From assembly GCF_001411555.2 (NCBI RefSeq), contig NC_049906.1, positions 1,120,781 through 1,184,780 of the forward strand: 64,000 nucleotides of DNA. The letters run 5' to 3'. A model generated the notes under the pieces. That model did no database searches, had not been told where the DNA came from, and worked only from the letters and a program-made list of their open reading frames with translations. The DNA comes from Juglans regia. Taxonomy: Eukaryota > Streptophyta > Magnoliopsida > Fagales > Juglandaceae. Below, in pieces: positions 1 through 12,209 of this stretch (position 1 is its first letter; every line of letters starts with the position of its first letter). The position numbers and the translations under genes were made by a program.

Positions 1-1
1 A

Positions 2-166
2 TTGACCAGAGTAAATGAAGACCACTTGCCCGTTGATCCATCAACATTGTCACCAGAGCAATTGGCTGAAGAAAGTGCTGATGAGGCCTTCACTGATGAT
101 GAAAACATTAACAGCGTGTTTTGGATGGAGAACATAGATGAGGGGGATGGCGATGGTACTGAATAA
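2..166 (+). CDS. TNP2-type CACTA transposase, C-terminal tail (partial)
   Basis: Frame 2 is open from the window edge to TAA at 164-166 (54 residues). It is very acidic and ends in a run of Asp, Glu and Gly, as in the acidic C-terminal tails that follow the DUF4216 region of plant TNP2 proteins; the second CACTA's TNP2 has a similar tail. No catalytic residues are in view. The assignment rests on this composition, on the TNPA-like gene downstream in the same orientation and on the CACTA terminus at 9875. The start lies left of the window. Confidence 0.6.
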   Translation: MTRVNEDHLPVDPSTLSPEQLAEESADEAFTDDENINSVFWMENIDEGDGDGTE

Positions 167-2295
167 AAACCTCAGTTTCATTATTATAGAGATTGTTTCT
201 GATGGTTGTTCTTATCCTATTTTAATGATAATGGTTTCTCTAATTATATATAATGTTAATCACTTCTACATAACTATTTCCCTTATTAAATGTTGTGCCC
301 GACTTTCAATTCCACCATACATGCAATTAGATGCATGAGGATTTTATATACATGATATGTTTTTTAGTCATTAAGTTATAGTAATATTAATTCACCATTA
401 AGAGGGTATATATTCACTCCGGGATTTATATTGCTGACTGACTTGGTTTCTGTTTTCATCTATTTGCAGACAGCGCGTGACTTTACTCATTGGGAGATCA
501 TCTCCACACTTCAAGAAAGCATGTGTGAAGGCATTATTTTGATATAACGTGGCCACTGTCTGTATGCTTTCTTTACTTTGACTTGCAACGCTGAAAATTG
601 GTTCTCAACTACCACTGTTCCTTTTGATATTCAGAATGTTTCCAAGATACAAAAGCCTTGCATTTTAGAAACCCAACGAACTTAACTAAATTTAAGTTAT
701 TAAAAATTCCAACCATCACATTCTTTTAACAATTAATGTCTTTTACACAAATAAAAGGGGAGCAGCCCAATACACATGAGTTATACAACTAAATGTATCA
801 GTCACTACAACCTATCATCCAATACACATAAGACCACCTAAATTCAAGTAATGAATTTAGTAAGATACAGATGATAGTGCTGGTAGTTGGAAAAAACTGA
901 ATATGATACAACAAAAGAATGGACTAATGATGCAACTTTATAATACTGACAAGGGAAGACAGATGCGTACAATTGTTTGGTGCTTTAGCTGAATGTTAGT
1001 TTGCTTGAAATCTAGTCATGAATGGCAGTTAAATACAACAAGGTATGGGGAGATGGACCACATCGAGCAGTCCATACAAGTAGTTTATGGACTCATTAAC
1101 AAATTGAAAGCACTAGGAAAATTACAAAATGGAGTCACTATTCAAATTATGAATAGTATAATATTGTGCTTTGGGTCTAAAATATACATTGCCGAATCAG
1201 ACATGTTAATTTTTTTTTTTTTTTAGATATTGGTGTGGATTTTTCGTAGACCATCTAGTATCTTCTAGAATTCTTACATGAATCCAATGTAGACAATTCT
1301 CAATATTATGGTTTACATGGAAAGATTTAGTTGTCACATCTAGCTCAAAGAAAAAGAATAGCTCCTAAAAATATTCACCATTCTGGTACATAGAAACAAT
1401 TGTTTGGGCTGGAGGACAGTTGCTTAACGTTAATTACAAATCCACACCATTGCAAATGCACGCGTGGTGGTAAGCTAAATTTCAAACTGTCCTTACCACC
1501 ATTTTTCAGACCCAATGGTTGCACAAATTGTGAAGCCAGAGTGTTAAATGAATGGATACGACATGAATGACACATGGTTTGAGAAAGCATTTAAAATACA
1601 TATGAAGTGTCTAAACTTACCACTTAAAATGGTATGGGTATCTCGATGATGGGATATTTAAATGTGAGTATAGGTCTATTTGCTTTCCAGGTGCAAACAG
1701 AGGTGGCCAATGTGTATGTCACCCAATGAACAGGGGAAAAACTCAAAATTTACTGATTGCCATATATAAACAGTTTGTTGCCAACCTTATGAATTCTCAC
1801 ATATATACTCAAAATTTTAATGTTTAACTTGAAAAATAAAGAGTGACATTGAAGTTTAATCTACTTCCATACACAATTTGTACTTTGTGGGGAATTGATG
1901 TCAGCCATGTAATACCATTTTTATTGCTGCATTGGGCTTCTATGATGACCTATACGTTTCTGTAATTAAGAGAGATGCAGCCAGTCAATGGGAATATAGA
2001 ATGTCTAACTCTGTTTCTATAGTATCAAAGCAAAGACACATTCATGGATAAGGCTTTTGATATGGAAAGTTTTATACATGGAAAGTTCAAGTATTAAAGC
2101 AATGGTGATACAGTTTTCATATTGTACTTGATGTATGGACCTTTTGATGCCTATGCTATTTAGGAAATTATATATTCACCGACTTTGTCAAAGCAAAAGC
2201 CAAGTATAAGGCGGATTTGGAATATAAATATCTGGAAATGTACATGCTTAGATCGAATAAAGAATTGGAAGTGTGTATTCGTTGCATGAAAAAGT

Positions 2296-2574
2296 TTATT
2301 TTGAGTAGATGCGTCTCCCTTTCTTTATTTTCCACTCATAATTGCGTAAAAGGTGATGAACGGGACATGTTAAAAGGAAGGTGATGAACGGGACAGGTAA
2401 GAGGCCACCAACGACGACATTCGAATCAGCATACACAAATAACTCTCTAAACCCAAGCGAATGACACCATCGTAACCCATCAAGTAAAGCATAACAACTC
2501 CGCAATTGTGTTCGTTGCTTGGCATGTACTAAAATTAACAAAATCCTGCCAAGGATCTTCACACGAATGATCAA
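2296..2574 (-). pseudogene. RNase H-like (RVT_3-type) fragment
   Basis: On the minus strand an open frame of 92 codons contains an ALLDGLRWCHSLGF segment followed by VYADSNVVV. This matches the plant RNase H-like pattern AELxALLxGLxxCxxxG...VExDSxxVV found in LINE polyproteins and related domesticated proteins. Only the helix with the second acidic position and the strand with the DS motif are visible; the N-terminal DG motif and C-terminal part are missing, so it is a fragment. It probably came in with a nested LINE or captured host sequence. A small duplication (GGTGATGAACGGGACA repeated at about 2352 and 2380) disrupts its end. Confidence 0.4.
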
Positions 2575-2890
2575 AATTGGAAGAACCCCTTGAAGCCATA
2601 CATGCTTCTATGGGGTACAAATCTAATTCACCGATAATCGTTTTGCCACACGAAAAGACTATTTATATAATCTTTAATGAGAAAAAATTATAAATGTTTT
2701 TTGTAGACATAAGTAGCTTGTGTTTATGAATTTAATAAAAGTCTAGTGTAATTTATTCAATATAACATATATACTAGCGTTTTATACTTTACACACTAAG
2801 ACATCAACAAAATCCTTTTATTGTAACTGTAACACGATTAAAAAGCTAATGTAGATGAATGAGTAAAAAGCCTCATTCATAATTGATTTT

Positions 2891-3440
2891 TTAATTGCAC
2901 TTTGCTTTCTATCATATACTAACATGTGTACCAAATAATGTCAGTTGTCTTCATTAGTCACATTATCAAATAAAGTAGTTCTAGTGATATGAGGGTTAAA
3001 ATACTTAATTCACAGTTGGCCCAGCCCATAGTTTGGACACAAAGATATATGTTGGGCAGAGAACACCAATTTATATCAACGTGCATTTTATAGGAATGTT
3101 TTCATAATTTTTAATTGCATGGTGCTTTCTATCATATACTAACATGTGGGCCAAATAACACCAGTTGTCTCCATTTCTCACTTTATCAAATTAAAGTAGT
3201 TCTTGTTTCTAAGAGGGTTAAAATACTTAAAACAAAGTTGGCCCAGCCCATAGTTTGGACACAAAGATATATGTTGGGCAGAGAACACCAATTCATATCA
3301 ACGTGCATTTTATAGGAATGTTTTCATATTTTTTAATTGCATGGTGATTTCTATCATATACTAACATGTGTACCAAATAACGCCAGCTGTCTTCATTTAT
3401 CACATTATCAAATTAAAGTAGTTCTTGTGTTTTAATGTTA
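2891..3440. repeat. Tandem repeat, ~220-bp unit, about 2.5 copies
   Basis: The segment starting TTAATTGCA and continuing CTTTCTATCATATACTAAC recurs at 2891, 3111 and 3333, giving unit lengths of 220 and 222 bp. The first two units are complete, with shared stretches such as TTGGCCCAGCCCATAGTTTG; the third decays after about 110 bp. It lies inside CACTA-I, and the 66-codon open frame at 3115-3315 only reflects it. Confidence 0.85.
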
Positions 3441-4877
3441 ATATACAATTCACAGTTTTTCCAGCCCCTAACAAGACCTCTGATGACCCATGTGCATAGC
3501 AGAAAAGGTGAGATATGACCACATACATGCTTGGTTTCAGAGGCATACGCGGGAAAGTAATATTTGGAAGAGGCGGGATTTTAAAGCCTGGAGAGTGGGT
3601 GAACTGGCGCCAGTCTATGACCTCGGAAGTGACAGGAGCTGTACATCAGTATTTTGTGGGTTCTAAAGGCCAGTTCATGTCGACTGCTCTGGGTTCCAGA
3701 TTAAGACTGAGTGATTAAGCAAGGAGATTTAGAATCCAGGGTTCTGAATCAGAAGACCAAACTCCAAGTACGCACACCACAGTTTCTGAACATACTGAAG
3801 TCCCACCACACTTGTTCACCTATTTGGCTGAAGAACTAACCAACTCAGACAAGAAAAGGTACAGCTTTTTTGTAACCCTAGAATAATATTCTTGCCTTCA
3901 ATGAGCAAAGACACTCTCTTCATGGTATTCCTGTGTGATATAACAATGGCAAAAATCTGGAAAATTTCCAGAGGCATATACTTTGCTAAATTTTCTGAAT
4001 GTTGACTGTAAAGACTAATTTTTCATAAATGGTAGGAATTTTGACAGATATTGAGGTATGTAATAATGTATACTGGGGTTTGCATATAAGGAATAATTAG
4101 AAGAAGATAGTACATATAATTTACAGAAAGTTGTCATTGTTAACATAGAAGTACCTTCTATGCACTTCAACCAAGTTGCTAAGTGTATGTGAACCCAGGG
4201 AGCAGCAGCATACCCTTTGGATGGTGTGTTGCAGTCTCTCTCATTTTTACTTTAGGTTTTTGTCTCAAAGTGGAGGACAAACAGATTAGATATTTATGTT
4301 TTCACATCCTTTAAATGTGATAAGTCATCTGATTTTAACAAGAGACAGATTGTGATAACTCCAAAGTTTTTAAAATTCACTTCCTTTGATGAAGAAGCCA
4401 GAATGTTATGGATATTGTGATTATACAATGTGCATGGATTGGGTTGAGCATAAGTTGAAGTAAGAGTGTTCAATGGATTTGCATGTGATAAGTGCGTATT
4501 AATTGGTGAATAATGAACATTAGGTATAGTTATGCCATCTACTCCTAAGATGGCATGTCATTACCAATTATTCAAAATAGATGACATGAGGTGTGTTAGA
4601 GCTCTGGAAAATTTGAAAGAATGTTATGGGTTTTTGGTGAAAACGTGACTTTATGTTGAATTTTCAATATCTTTTGTAACCTGAGGAAGCCATGTATATT
4701 TTCACACACATTCACACAGTGATGTTAACTTACATAATGATGTTGATGGGGAATTATTCGTAGATAGTACTTATGAAAACGCTAACACAACTAGGACTAG
4801 TGTTGATAACTAGTCATACGTGGTTATGTTATGGGTTCCATGTTGGTTGTTGTATTGTAATTACAGGAAATACAACA

Positions 4878-6663
4878 ATGGTGATTAGAGGCAAAAGAGG
4901 TCGGGGTCTTCGACACAGACGTCCACTAATTGTCACATCAAGCCCTATTGACGAAGTTCCAGAGTTGGTGCCTCCGACAAGGAGCCTAAGAGATGAGGAA
5001 GATCCCATAGTTGATGCCTCAACTGAAGCAGTACCAGAGGTGGGTGTAGAAGAGTCCAATCATGATGTACAACATGACGACAATGAGGGGGATAACATCA
5101 CAGACTTGGCAGGTAGCTAGTATGATGTTCAGCTTTGGTAATTGACTAGTTTTTCTGTTTAGAATCCTTAGCCATGATTCTATAACATTAACAAGTTTAT
5201 TAATGTCGTTAATATAGTTCCACCCATTAAAAAACGAGGCCGAGGGCCTGCGAAGGGTACATCATTTGAAAGGTTGAGAAAGTTTGGTAAGATCCCTTTA
5301 AACATAAAGGATGGGCATAGGGGTCCATCATGTGAAAATGCCACTATATTCAGTAGTCGAGTGAGCTGGATTATAAGAGTACATGCTGAAATGCGGCATG
5401 CTAGTTGGAGTGTGGTAGACGACAAGGAGAAGCATGAGCTCATCAATCGTGTTAGAGTAGGGGTTTTTTATATATATAAATGATTTTTATTTATGATTAT
5501 GCATGTGATTTTTGGAGTGACAACGTGTATGTGAACTTGTACAATGTTTTGCAGGGTGATTTTATCTTGGATTGGTCAAAAGACAATCATCGAGAGGCTG
5601 TAGTAAACACACTCGCTGATAGGTACAATGCGTACCATTATGAACTACACAAGCACTACCTTAAATATGCATCGCATGAGGAGGCAGTAGCTGGTCGGAG
5701 ATCGTCGGTGGAGCCACATGTTTGGGAGTGGCTATGTGATAGGTGGGCTAGCGGGACATTCAAGGTAACTATGGATAGTGTTATATTCATGTTGGGAAAA
5801 CATGGATATTGTGTTTATTTTTCCTCTTTTAGGTGTCATCTATATATATTGTGTGTTTTCTTGAGGCATTGTTTCCTGTGTGTAAGTGCATGACAATAAA
5901 TCTTTGGAATTCTTTCAAGAGCAGTCTCGTAGAAATACAAATAATAGGAAAAAACAGAAGGTCAAACATACTGGTGGGAGGAAATCTTTGGTCAGGATTA
6001 TGGAAGAGAAGGTAAGATATATAGTAAATAAAGTGAGTGTGGGAGAATGATTTTCTGTCCATACAATGCTTTTGAACCTTAATTAACATAAATTGTAAAT
6101 GAAGGGTGAGGAGGCACCTAATATGATTGCCTTTTACAAAGAAACACATTGGTCTAAGGAGAAGGGGAAATTCATCAATGCAGCAAGTGAACACAATTAT
6201 GTGAGTTAGCTGATACATTTTATGGATGATTTCTAATTATTTACTTCGAACATGCATGGCTGACCTGCATGCACTGATGTTTTTCTTTATGAAATATCAG
6301 AATCTGATGGTAGAGAGGTTGAATGAGAAAGAGACTGAAGAGGCTCAGGATACTGATGTTGCTGCTGATGTTTTCAAAGAAGTCTTAGGCCATAAATCTG
6401 GCTATGCACAAGGGCAGGGCCATTCAGTCATTCCTGAGCCCTCCCCTTTTATGCAAAAAAATAAGGCATTTAAACGATTGGCCGAGGAGAATGTAAGAAA
6501 CAAGACTTTTGCAGACATTTACAAGACTCAACTAGAGTCAATTTTGGGTGATATGGCTGATCTGCGCAAACAGTTTTCTGAGCATGAAAAACAACTAAAC
6601 ATGATAAACTCACAGTTGGAGTCAAATAGAGAGTCTCAAGAAGAGGCTCCAGGAGATGCTTAG
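4878..6663 (+). CDS. TNPA-like CACTA protein (Transposase_24 / Ptta-En-Spm type), intact
   Basis: Six exons can be joined with GT-AG borders: 4878-5112, 5218-5456, 5555-5764, 5925-6011, 6105-6200 and 6301-6663 (235, 239, 210, 87, 96 and 363 nt). They give one open frame of 409 residues. The N-terminus is basic (KRGRGLRHRR), followed by an acidic stretch. Exons 2-5 carry the conserved Transposase_24 region with RVSWIIRVHAEMRHASW, HVWEWLCDRW, HTGGRKSL and FYKETHWSKEKGKF. The last exon ends in a coiled-coil-like helix rich in Glu, Gln and Leu. Proteins of this family are the DNA-binding partner of TNP2 and bind subterminal repeats (known for maize TNPA). The ATG at 4878 follows a 3' splice site at 4865; an in-frame extension upstream to about 4773 is possible. 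No frame break is seen. Confidence 0.85.
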
Positions 6664-8202
6664 GCATCTCTCATATGGTTGGGATTTTTTGAGTGTTGGG
6701 GACTTTTGTGTTTTTTGTTCCCCCTATGGAAATGGCAGTTAGTTAAATGTCAATGGTTAAGAAGGAGATTGTGGGCAGGTTGGGGTGTTTTTATATAAAG
6801 TGTGGGAGGTGGTTATATAAGTGGGCTTTTTTTTTTTTTCCATCGTAACCTGGTAATGTAATGGAAGTTGCTGCATGCAAAGGTTTCGTGATGGCATGCA
6901 TCAGGTAATGGTTTTTACCCAAAAATATCAGTGAGTATCTTCTCATATACAATGATAATTATGGTTTGTAGGATTCAATATATTTTTTTATGTGTGGGAT
7001 GGGTTGACAATGATCAATTTTTGTTTTTTTATACAGGGATATTGCTGCATGCATGTAGGTAGCTGCATATACTGAATGGTTCCAACAGTGCACAGTTCTG
7101 TAAGTATATGACAACCCTTGCATCACAGTTGAACATGACCTCGACAGTTCACAAAGAGAAGTGAAAAATAGAATTGGATAGGAGCTCCAGATCCAGTACT
7201 GATGGTATGTGCTTAATTTATCTGTGCTACTGTTTATTAGTACTGGACCACTTAGTGCATGATGTTAGCATATGGAAGTTGGGAACGTACCACATGTTTG
7301 TTTAAAGTAGATTGGATTTTGGTATTGACTGGTGTATTGAAAGAATAAGTAATTCTTAATTAATAGGTGGTTCTGATGTTGGTGGAAGATAAGAGTCAGT
7401 TTTTGTAGTAAAAGTACTTGACGCAGTTCCCTTTTTAACATGGTGTGTATAGTAACTCAATTTTACAGCAATATACATTTTCGAGTTATATATAGGTAAT
7501 CGAAACAAGAAAGGAAGAAAATTATAAAGTCATGAACTTATGGCCGTGGATTTGCTTTCAATATTTAAAATGAGGATTGGAAGAGAAGCAAGTCTGGTCT
7601 TCCACGTGTACAGGAAAACAGAGGTGAATTCCATGATGGCCTTGCTACATGGAATACTTGTTGTATGTAATAATGTATAGTTTTTGGAATGGGATGTGGT
7701 TGCTTCATATTATATATTGAAGCTGTCATGCAACTTCATTGTTCACATATGAAGTAGTTTTATGTCATATTTCACACATGATTGATGCTGGTGACAATAT
7801 ATAATATATTGTTTATATATTGGCTAAACATGTGGTCAACAGTTTCTGCCCAGCCAAATGGTGTTCGTACAACAATACCTCTTGATTTTTTTGTGATCTT
7901 GTTTAGCACTCGTAAATGCAGTTTGGTCATTCTACAATGACCATAGGCATTTATCTAGCTTTAAGTCAGCCTTTCTATTTTGAAATGTGATAATCAATGA
8001 TTTGTTGTTCTAATTTGAGATTGAAAACCAAACCTCAAGTTGGAAATGGGCTAATATCCCTATAACCATTGTATGATAAACATACTTGAATTCTTTTCGC
8101 AATAATATTTTTGAGTATGATCAAGTATTTATGTTTTTGTTCTATGTACAGAGTCATATTTTGGATGTTTTTGTCAACAATATAGAGCATACTGAGATAT
8201 AC

Positions 8203-8233
<31 letters not shown>

Positions 8234-9050
8234 TGCCATCTAATGTGGAAGACTTGATTATTGTATACTAATAATGAAGGAGGTGAAAACAGAATGTGCT
8301 ATTGATATATTAGGTTCCAGCTAGGGAAATAATAAGAATTGGCATACTTATTATTTTTATAGATCATGTTGGACAATTTATATATTGCTGCAAGTATATA
8401 TACTATTGCTAGCTTGCTAGAGGATTTTACAATGGTTAGTCCGTGGGTTTAATATTGTAGATGCTAACAGTATATTAAGGGATTCTTACTCAGATCACTG
8501 TCAGGAACTAATTCCTTGTAGTGTACATGTAATGGTTTTTTGGTTGAGGCAAGAGGTTGATGTGATGATAACATCATGTATTCCATATGTTGGACAGGTC
8601 TTCTTCATTCACAATATACGGGAATCTGACCCTGATATAGAGGCTGCATTGGTACATGTGGATGAGTGCAATGGAGATATGGGGAGATTTAATTTGGAGC
8701 AAAGTTCATCAAATGGATATATGTAGACAAGTTCATATAGTTGTTTTATGGGCTATATATACAATAGTTGTAACAATCAAGCTGATGACCCTGTCTTGTC
8801 CCTCCCACACAGTGAACATTGATGTATTTCCATTTCCTTAAATGGACAGTATTCAGGTGGTGAATTAACTTATATATATATGAACAGTACCTGATATTTT
8901 ATATGACTGTGAGTGTATTCACTTTTAATTTTGCCATGTATCTCAACTAGGTATCAACCAATAAATTGGGTATATTAATTAATTATAATGTCCAAATTTC
9001 AGGCAAAAATTTAGACAAATTTTAATTATTGTCTACGGTTCCAGCTTGTT
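6664..9050. other. CACTA-I 3' interior, no gene recognised
   Basis: AT-rich sequence downstream of the TNPA-like gene, with a T-run near 6829-6839 and a TA-rich microsatellite at 8199-8234. A short open frame at 8532-8726 has no recognisable domain. Nothing else supports a gene. Confidence 0.5.
8199..8234. repeat. TA microsatellite
   Basis: A run of alternating A and T with one G interruption. Confidence 0.9.
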
Positions 9051-9252
9051 GGTTTTCAAACTTTTTCCCAAGAGGTAGCAATCATGGCAAAAAACCCAAT
9101 GTTATTGCGACAGGATTCCTCCATGGCAAATAACACAATTGCCACGCCACGACCTCATGGTGATTATACCTTCCCTACGAGTTAGTTTTGATGGGGAAAA
9201 GTATTGCATCATTAATACAAAAGTATTTTCCACATTATCCCTTCATGGAAAG

Positions 9253-9620
9253 TAAGTTTTTCCCACGATCACATTTCATGGGTAAGCTATCATGCATATT
9301 TAACACATCCTTATTTCCCACAAACGGTAAGGGTGGGTAATAGTTTACCCACCGATTCTACTCGTGGGACTTGATCCTTTTACCCACAATCACATTTTAT
9401 GGGTAAACTAGCATGGAAATTTAACACGAACTTATTTCCCACAAGCGGTAAGGGTGGGTAATAGTTTTTCCCACCGATTCTACTCGTGGTACTTGACCCT
9501 TTTACCCACCATCATATTTCATGGTAAACTGTCATGCATATTTAACACATCCTTATCTCCGACAAGATACAATCGGTGGGTAATAGTTCTACGCACCGGT
9601 AGTACTCGTGGGACTTGATC
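9253..9620. repeat. CACTA-I subterminal repeats, three ~121-bp units
   Basis: The block CCCAC-ATCACATTTCATGGGTAA recurs at about 9271, 9392 and 9513 (period 121 bp). Each unit contains GGTGGGTAATAGTTT and TACTCGTGG. CCCAC and GTGGG half-sites in both orientations are dense. CACTA elements typically carry such repeats just inside the termini, where the TNPA-type protein binds. The units have diverged, so they are not recent. Confidence 0.85.
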
Positions 9621-9857
9621 GTTTTACCACGAGATTCATAGAACTTAAATTCCCTTTTGCCACGTAAATAGAAGTTTTGGCCACGAAAGGTTCTGTGTAG
9701 AAACACTGGTATTATCCACGAGTTAGAGTTATCGTGGATAATAATAGTTTTTGTGGCGAACTATACGCCACGAGACTCCCACGGACAGATTTGGTGGGTA
9801 AAAGGGTTTTCCCACGAAAAACCGATCTTTTATCAAGAATTTACTCCGTGAGAAAAT

Positions 9858-9875
9858 ACAGTAATTTTTGTAGTG
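9858..9875. repeat. CACTA-I right terminal inverted repeat
   Basis: ACAGTAATTTTTGTAGTG reads CACTACAAAAATTACTGT on the other strand. It closes the element; host-type sequence starts at 9876. Confidence 0.8.
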
Positions 9876-10295
9876 TACGTCTTAACTAAATTAATAAAGT
9901 AATGAATCCTATAGTCAAATACCTTTCGGACTTTAAAATTGAAGACTAAATTATATTTTCTAGCTAGCTGATACGACATCTTAAATCTTTTTAAATTTAA
10001 ATAAGTTTATTTTCATTATAAAAATTAACATGACTCAAGAATAAATAACTAGTTAAAAAAATTATAGATGTTATCAAACACTCGCACATACTATCTTCTC
10101 CTTTTAAAAAGGAAACACCAAGAAAGGAAAGAAAAAAAAAAGTAAAATGAAAGTTTATATGGCATAACAATCTATAGATATTTCCTCTTCTAGTTCTTTG
10201 TAGTTGTGGAGCATCAAAATTTAGAGGAAAGGAAAACGAATCAAGCAAGATTTGAAGGACATGCAGATATATAAAATTAAGAGAAAGATCGGGAC
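9876..10295. other. Flank / residual intron 1 of the CAD-type gene
   Basis: AT-rich sequence between the CACTA end and the splice donor of the CAD-type exon. On the minus strand I looked for the expected second exon (zinc-binding GxCHSDLH region) and found nothing, so this is remaining intron 1 or unrelated DNA. Confidence 0.55.
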
Positions 10296-10393
10296 CTCCA
10301 GGAGAATTTGAAAGGCGAGAGGAGGCCAGAAGAATCTCTAGCTGCCCATCCAAAAGCCTTCTCCGGATGCTCTTCCTCTGGTGATTTCGCCAT
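10296..10393 (-). CDS. Cinnamyl alcohol / mannitol dehydrogenase-type gene, exon 1 only
   Basis: The minus-strand ATG at 10393 opens [20 protein letters not shown], the hallmark N-terminus of plant CAD/ELI3-type zinc alcohol dehydrogenases, followed by [13 protein letters not shown]. After 98 nt a donor (AG|GTCCCG, intron from 10295) ends the exon in phase 2 at the place expected for the family. Complete proteins have about 360 residues and reduce cinnamaldehydes, or oxidise mannitol, in the cytosol with NADP(H). A TATA box lies about 85 bp upstream of the ATG. The later exons, with the catalytic zinc and Rossmann domains, are absent from the 420 bp left before CACTA-I and are not seen in the element's visible part. 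They may lie beyond the left window edge or be lost. Family assignment is firm; function is doubtful. Confidence 0.8.
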
Positions 10394-10475
10394 TTCTTTT
10401 ATCACACGTAGAATGCAGAAAAGTGACGAGAGAGAGAGAGATGATTTGGGAGAGATGTTGAGACCAGTACTACTA

Positions 10476-10483
10476 CTTATATA
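10476..10483 (-). promoter_or_regulatory. TATA box of the CAD-type gene
   Basis: TATATAAG on the minus strand, about 85 bp before the ATG, which leaves room for a 50-60 nt leader containing a CT-rich stretch, as is common in plants. Confidence 0.6.
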
Positions 10484-10512
10484 CAAAGAGCATAAGGAGT
10501 TGGGCTGAGCTG

Positions 10513-10554
10513 GTGACGTATTCGGTGAGCTAATGAGTGACCTATTCGGTGAGC
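10513..10554 (-). promoter_or_regulatory. Direct repeat in the CAD-type promoter
   Basis: GTGACGTATTCGGTGAGC (10513) and GTGACCTATTCGGTGAGC (10537) differ at one base and are 24 bp apart, 30-70 bp upstream of the TATA box. The first contains a TGACG/ACGTCA core of the kind bound by plant bZIP factors. The regulatory role is inferred from position only. Confidence 0.4.
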
Positions 10555-12058
10555 CAAGTAGAGTAAAGTCGTGCCACGGTGCTACCTTCCGAGAAGACTT
10601 GGCTCTTTTTTTAGTGGGGCTATTATGCCTCTCCACTTTTACCACGATACCGTCTACTGATTTTTTTTTATATTTATTAAATATATTTAAATATTTAAAA
10701 AAAAAATTTAACCAACGACCGAATAAAACGATTAAAATAGAAAGGTAAAGTAATTTTATTCTTTTTCTTTCTTATACATTTATATAAGAATAAATTTCGC
10801 AACTTAAAAGTCATAAAAATAAACTAACAAGAAATCTAATAAATTTAAAAGAAAGAGAACTAATATTTAAATTATTGAAAATAATCTTTCAATTAAAATA
10901 CACTAAAATACATAATATCACAATTAAGCTCTACATTAAATTATCATTTACTACTGTTTGGCACTGTGTCATGTGTCGGAAGACCTAGACTTTTTCCTAT
11001 CCAAACATAAGCAGCAATATTAATATTAAAATTTATATTTGTATATATTGAATGATACAATTTACATGAGTTGTCTGTTTCCTTAATGTCCATATGTACG
11101 GAGTTTATATGAATTAGTATGGGAAAACAACACCACATGCATATGACCGGGCTGCCACCACACCGAAGCAATCATGCTAGGTTCAAGACAGTTCTCTCAA
11201 ACACATCATGCAAAGTGCAAACATGCAGTATTGTTTCTCCTCCTGATCATCTCCTCATTAATGTATGTCGAAGTTCTACAACGTCTTTAACGGGTCGGCC
11301 GTAGTTGCGAAAAGGGAAATGGATTAGGCACATCGATCACGTTCATCCTTGTGCAGGTTGTAACGCCCCGTTCCCAGAGGTCCGGAGAGTTAGCTCTTAA
11401 TACTTAAAATTAACTTAAATAACACAACTTATAAACTCCAGAAAAATCCCATAAAATATTAATACACTTAATCAAACCAAAAATCTAAGTTCTTCCATGG
11501 CGACAATAAAAAAATCCCCAATAACTTGAATTAGAAATTCTCCGAAAACTCGAACACATCCTCAACTCATCAAATCAAAGACCCGAAAAATAAATCAGCT
11601 TACTAACTACGACTCTCAAATAAGCATTTGTACCCTCAGACACTTATTCCCCTACAATCATCACACGTTGCTAAACTTTCTACTCTTGCTCCCCAGCTGA
11701 ACCATCAAAATTATCTGAAAAATATATGGAGATAAGGGGTGAGTTATCAACAACTCAGTAAGCAAAGAACATATACCAGTGTATAAACATGAGCATTTAC
11801 AGAAATCAGAATGCAGAACAAAACATTTTCATTTTCAGAGTGCGGAAGCAGAACATGTTATCAAAATATCAGAGCGAAGATTTAGAAATAATTTCATTCA
11901 AAATATTCTTTGGCATAGCATAAATGATCATCGTCATCATCAAAACATCATATCAGAACAGAGGCCATGTATAACCCCCGTGGTAGGGTTGTGCATCTGC
12001 GGATAGCCAAGCAGAACATAAAACACTTTGTCACCAAGGTGTGCACTCAAAACAGAGA

Positions 12059-12209
12059 CCACTACTATAACCCGTGGCAGGGCCGTATCCACTATTATTA
12101 CCCGTGGTTGGGCCGTATCCACTATTATAACCCGTGGTTGGGCCGTATCCACTATTATTACCCGTGGTTCGGCCGTATGCCACTATTATCACCCGTGGCA
12201 GGGTCGTAA
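12059..12209. repeat. Five tandem 30-bp units in the solo LTR
   Basis: Units of the form CCACTATTATTACCCGTGG followed by TTGGGCCGTAT start at 12059, 12089, 12119, 12149 and 12180. They abut without spacers, so this is not a CRISPR-like array. The apparent YYNPWLGR-type peptide is a by-product of the repeat. Confidence 0.9.

Larger units (their letters stand above)
167..4864. other. CACTA-I spacer between TNP2 and TNPA-like genes
   Basis: No intact gene is seen. It holds a reverse-strand RNase H-like fragment (2296-2574), a 220-bp tandem repeat (2891-3440) and AT-rich sequence. A 66-codon open frame at 3515-3718 resembles nothing I know. TTGTAATTACAG, a good 3' splice site, ends at 4865, so the end of this stretch may be a 5' UTR intron of the TNPA-like gene. 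Confidence 0.5.
1..9875 (+). mobile_element. CACTA (En/Spm) DNA transposon I, right-hand part
   Basis: The right terminus ends in TAGTG at 9875; read inward it begins CACTACAAAAATTACTG, a typical CACTA terminal inverted repeat. The element carries the two expected genes in the same orientation: the tail of a TNP2-type transposase (2-166) and a TNPA-like gene (4878-6663). Before the terminus lies a repeat-rich subterminal zone (about 9050-9850) with alternating CCCACGA and GTGGGTAA motifs. The left terminus is outside the window, so total size and target-site duplication cannot be judged; the three bases after the end are TAC. The gap of 4.7 kb between the two genes is long (about 100 bp in the second CACTA here), so extra DNA has probably been inserted in it. 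Confidence 0.85.

Noticed and set aside
12059..12209. CRISPR-like array of 30-bp repeats
   Set aside because: The units abut directly without unique spacers and lie in a plant solo LTR; it is an ordinary minisatellite.
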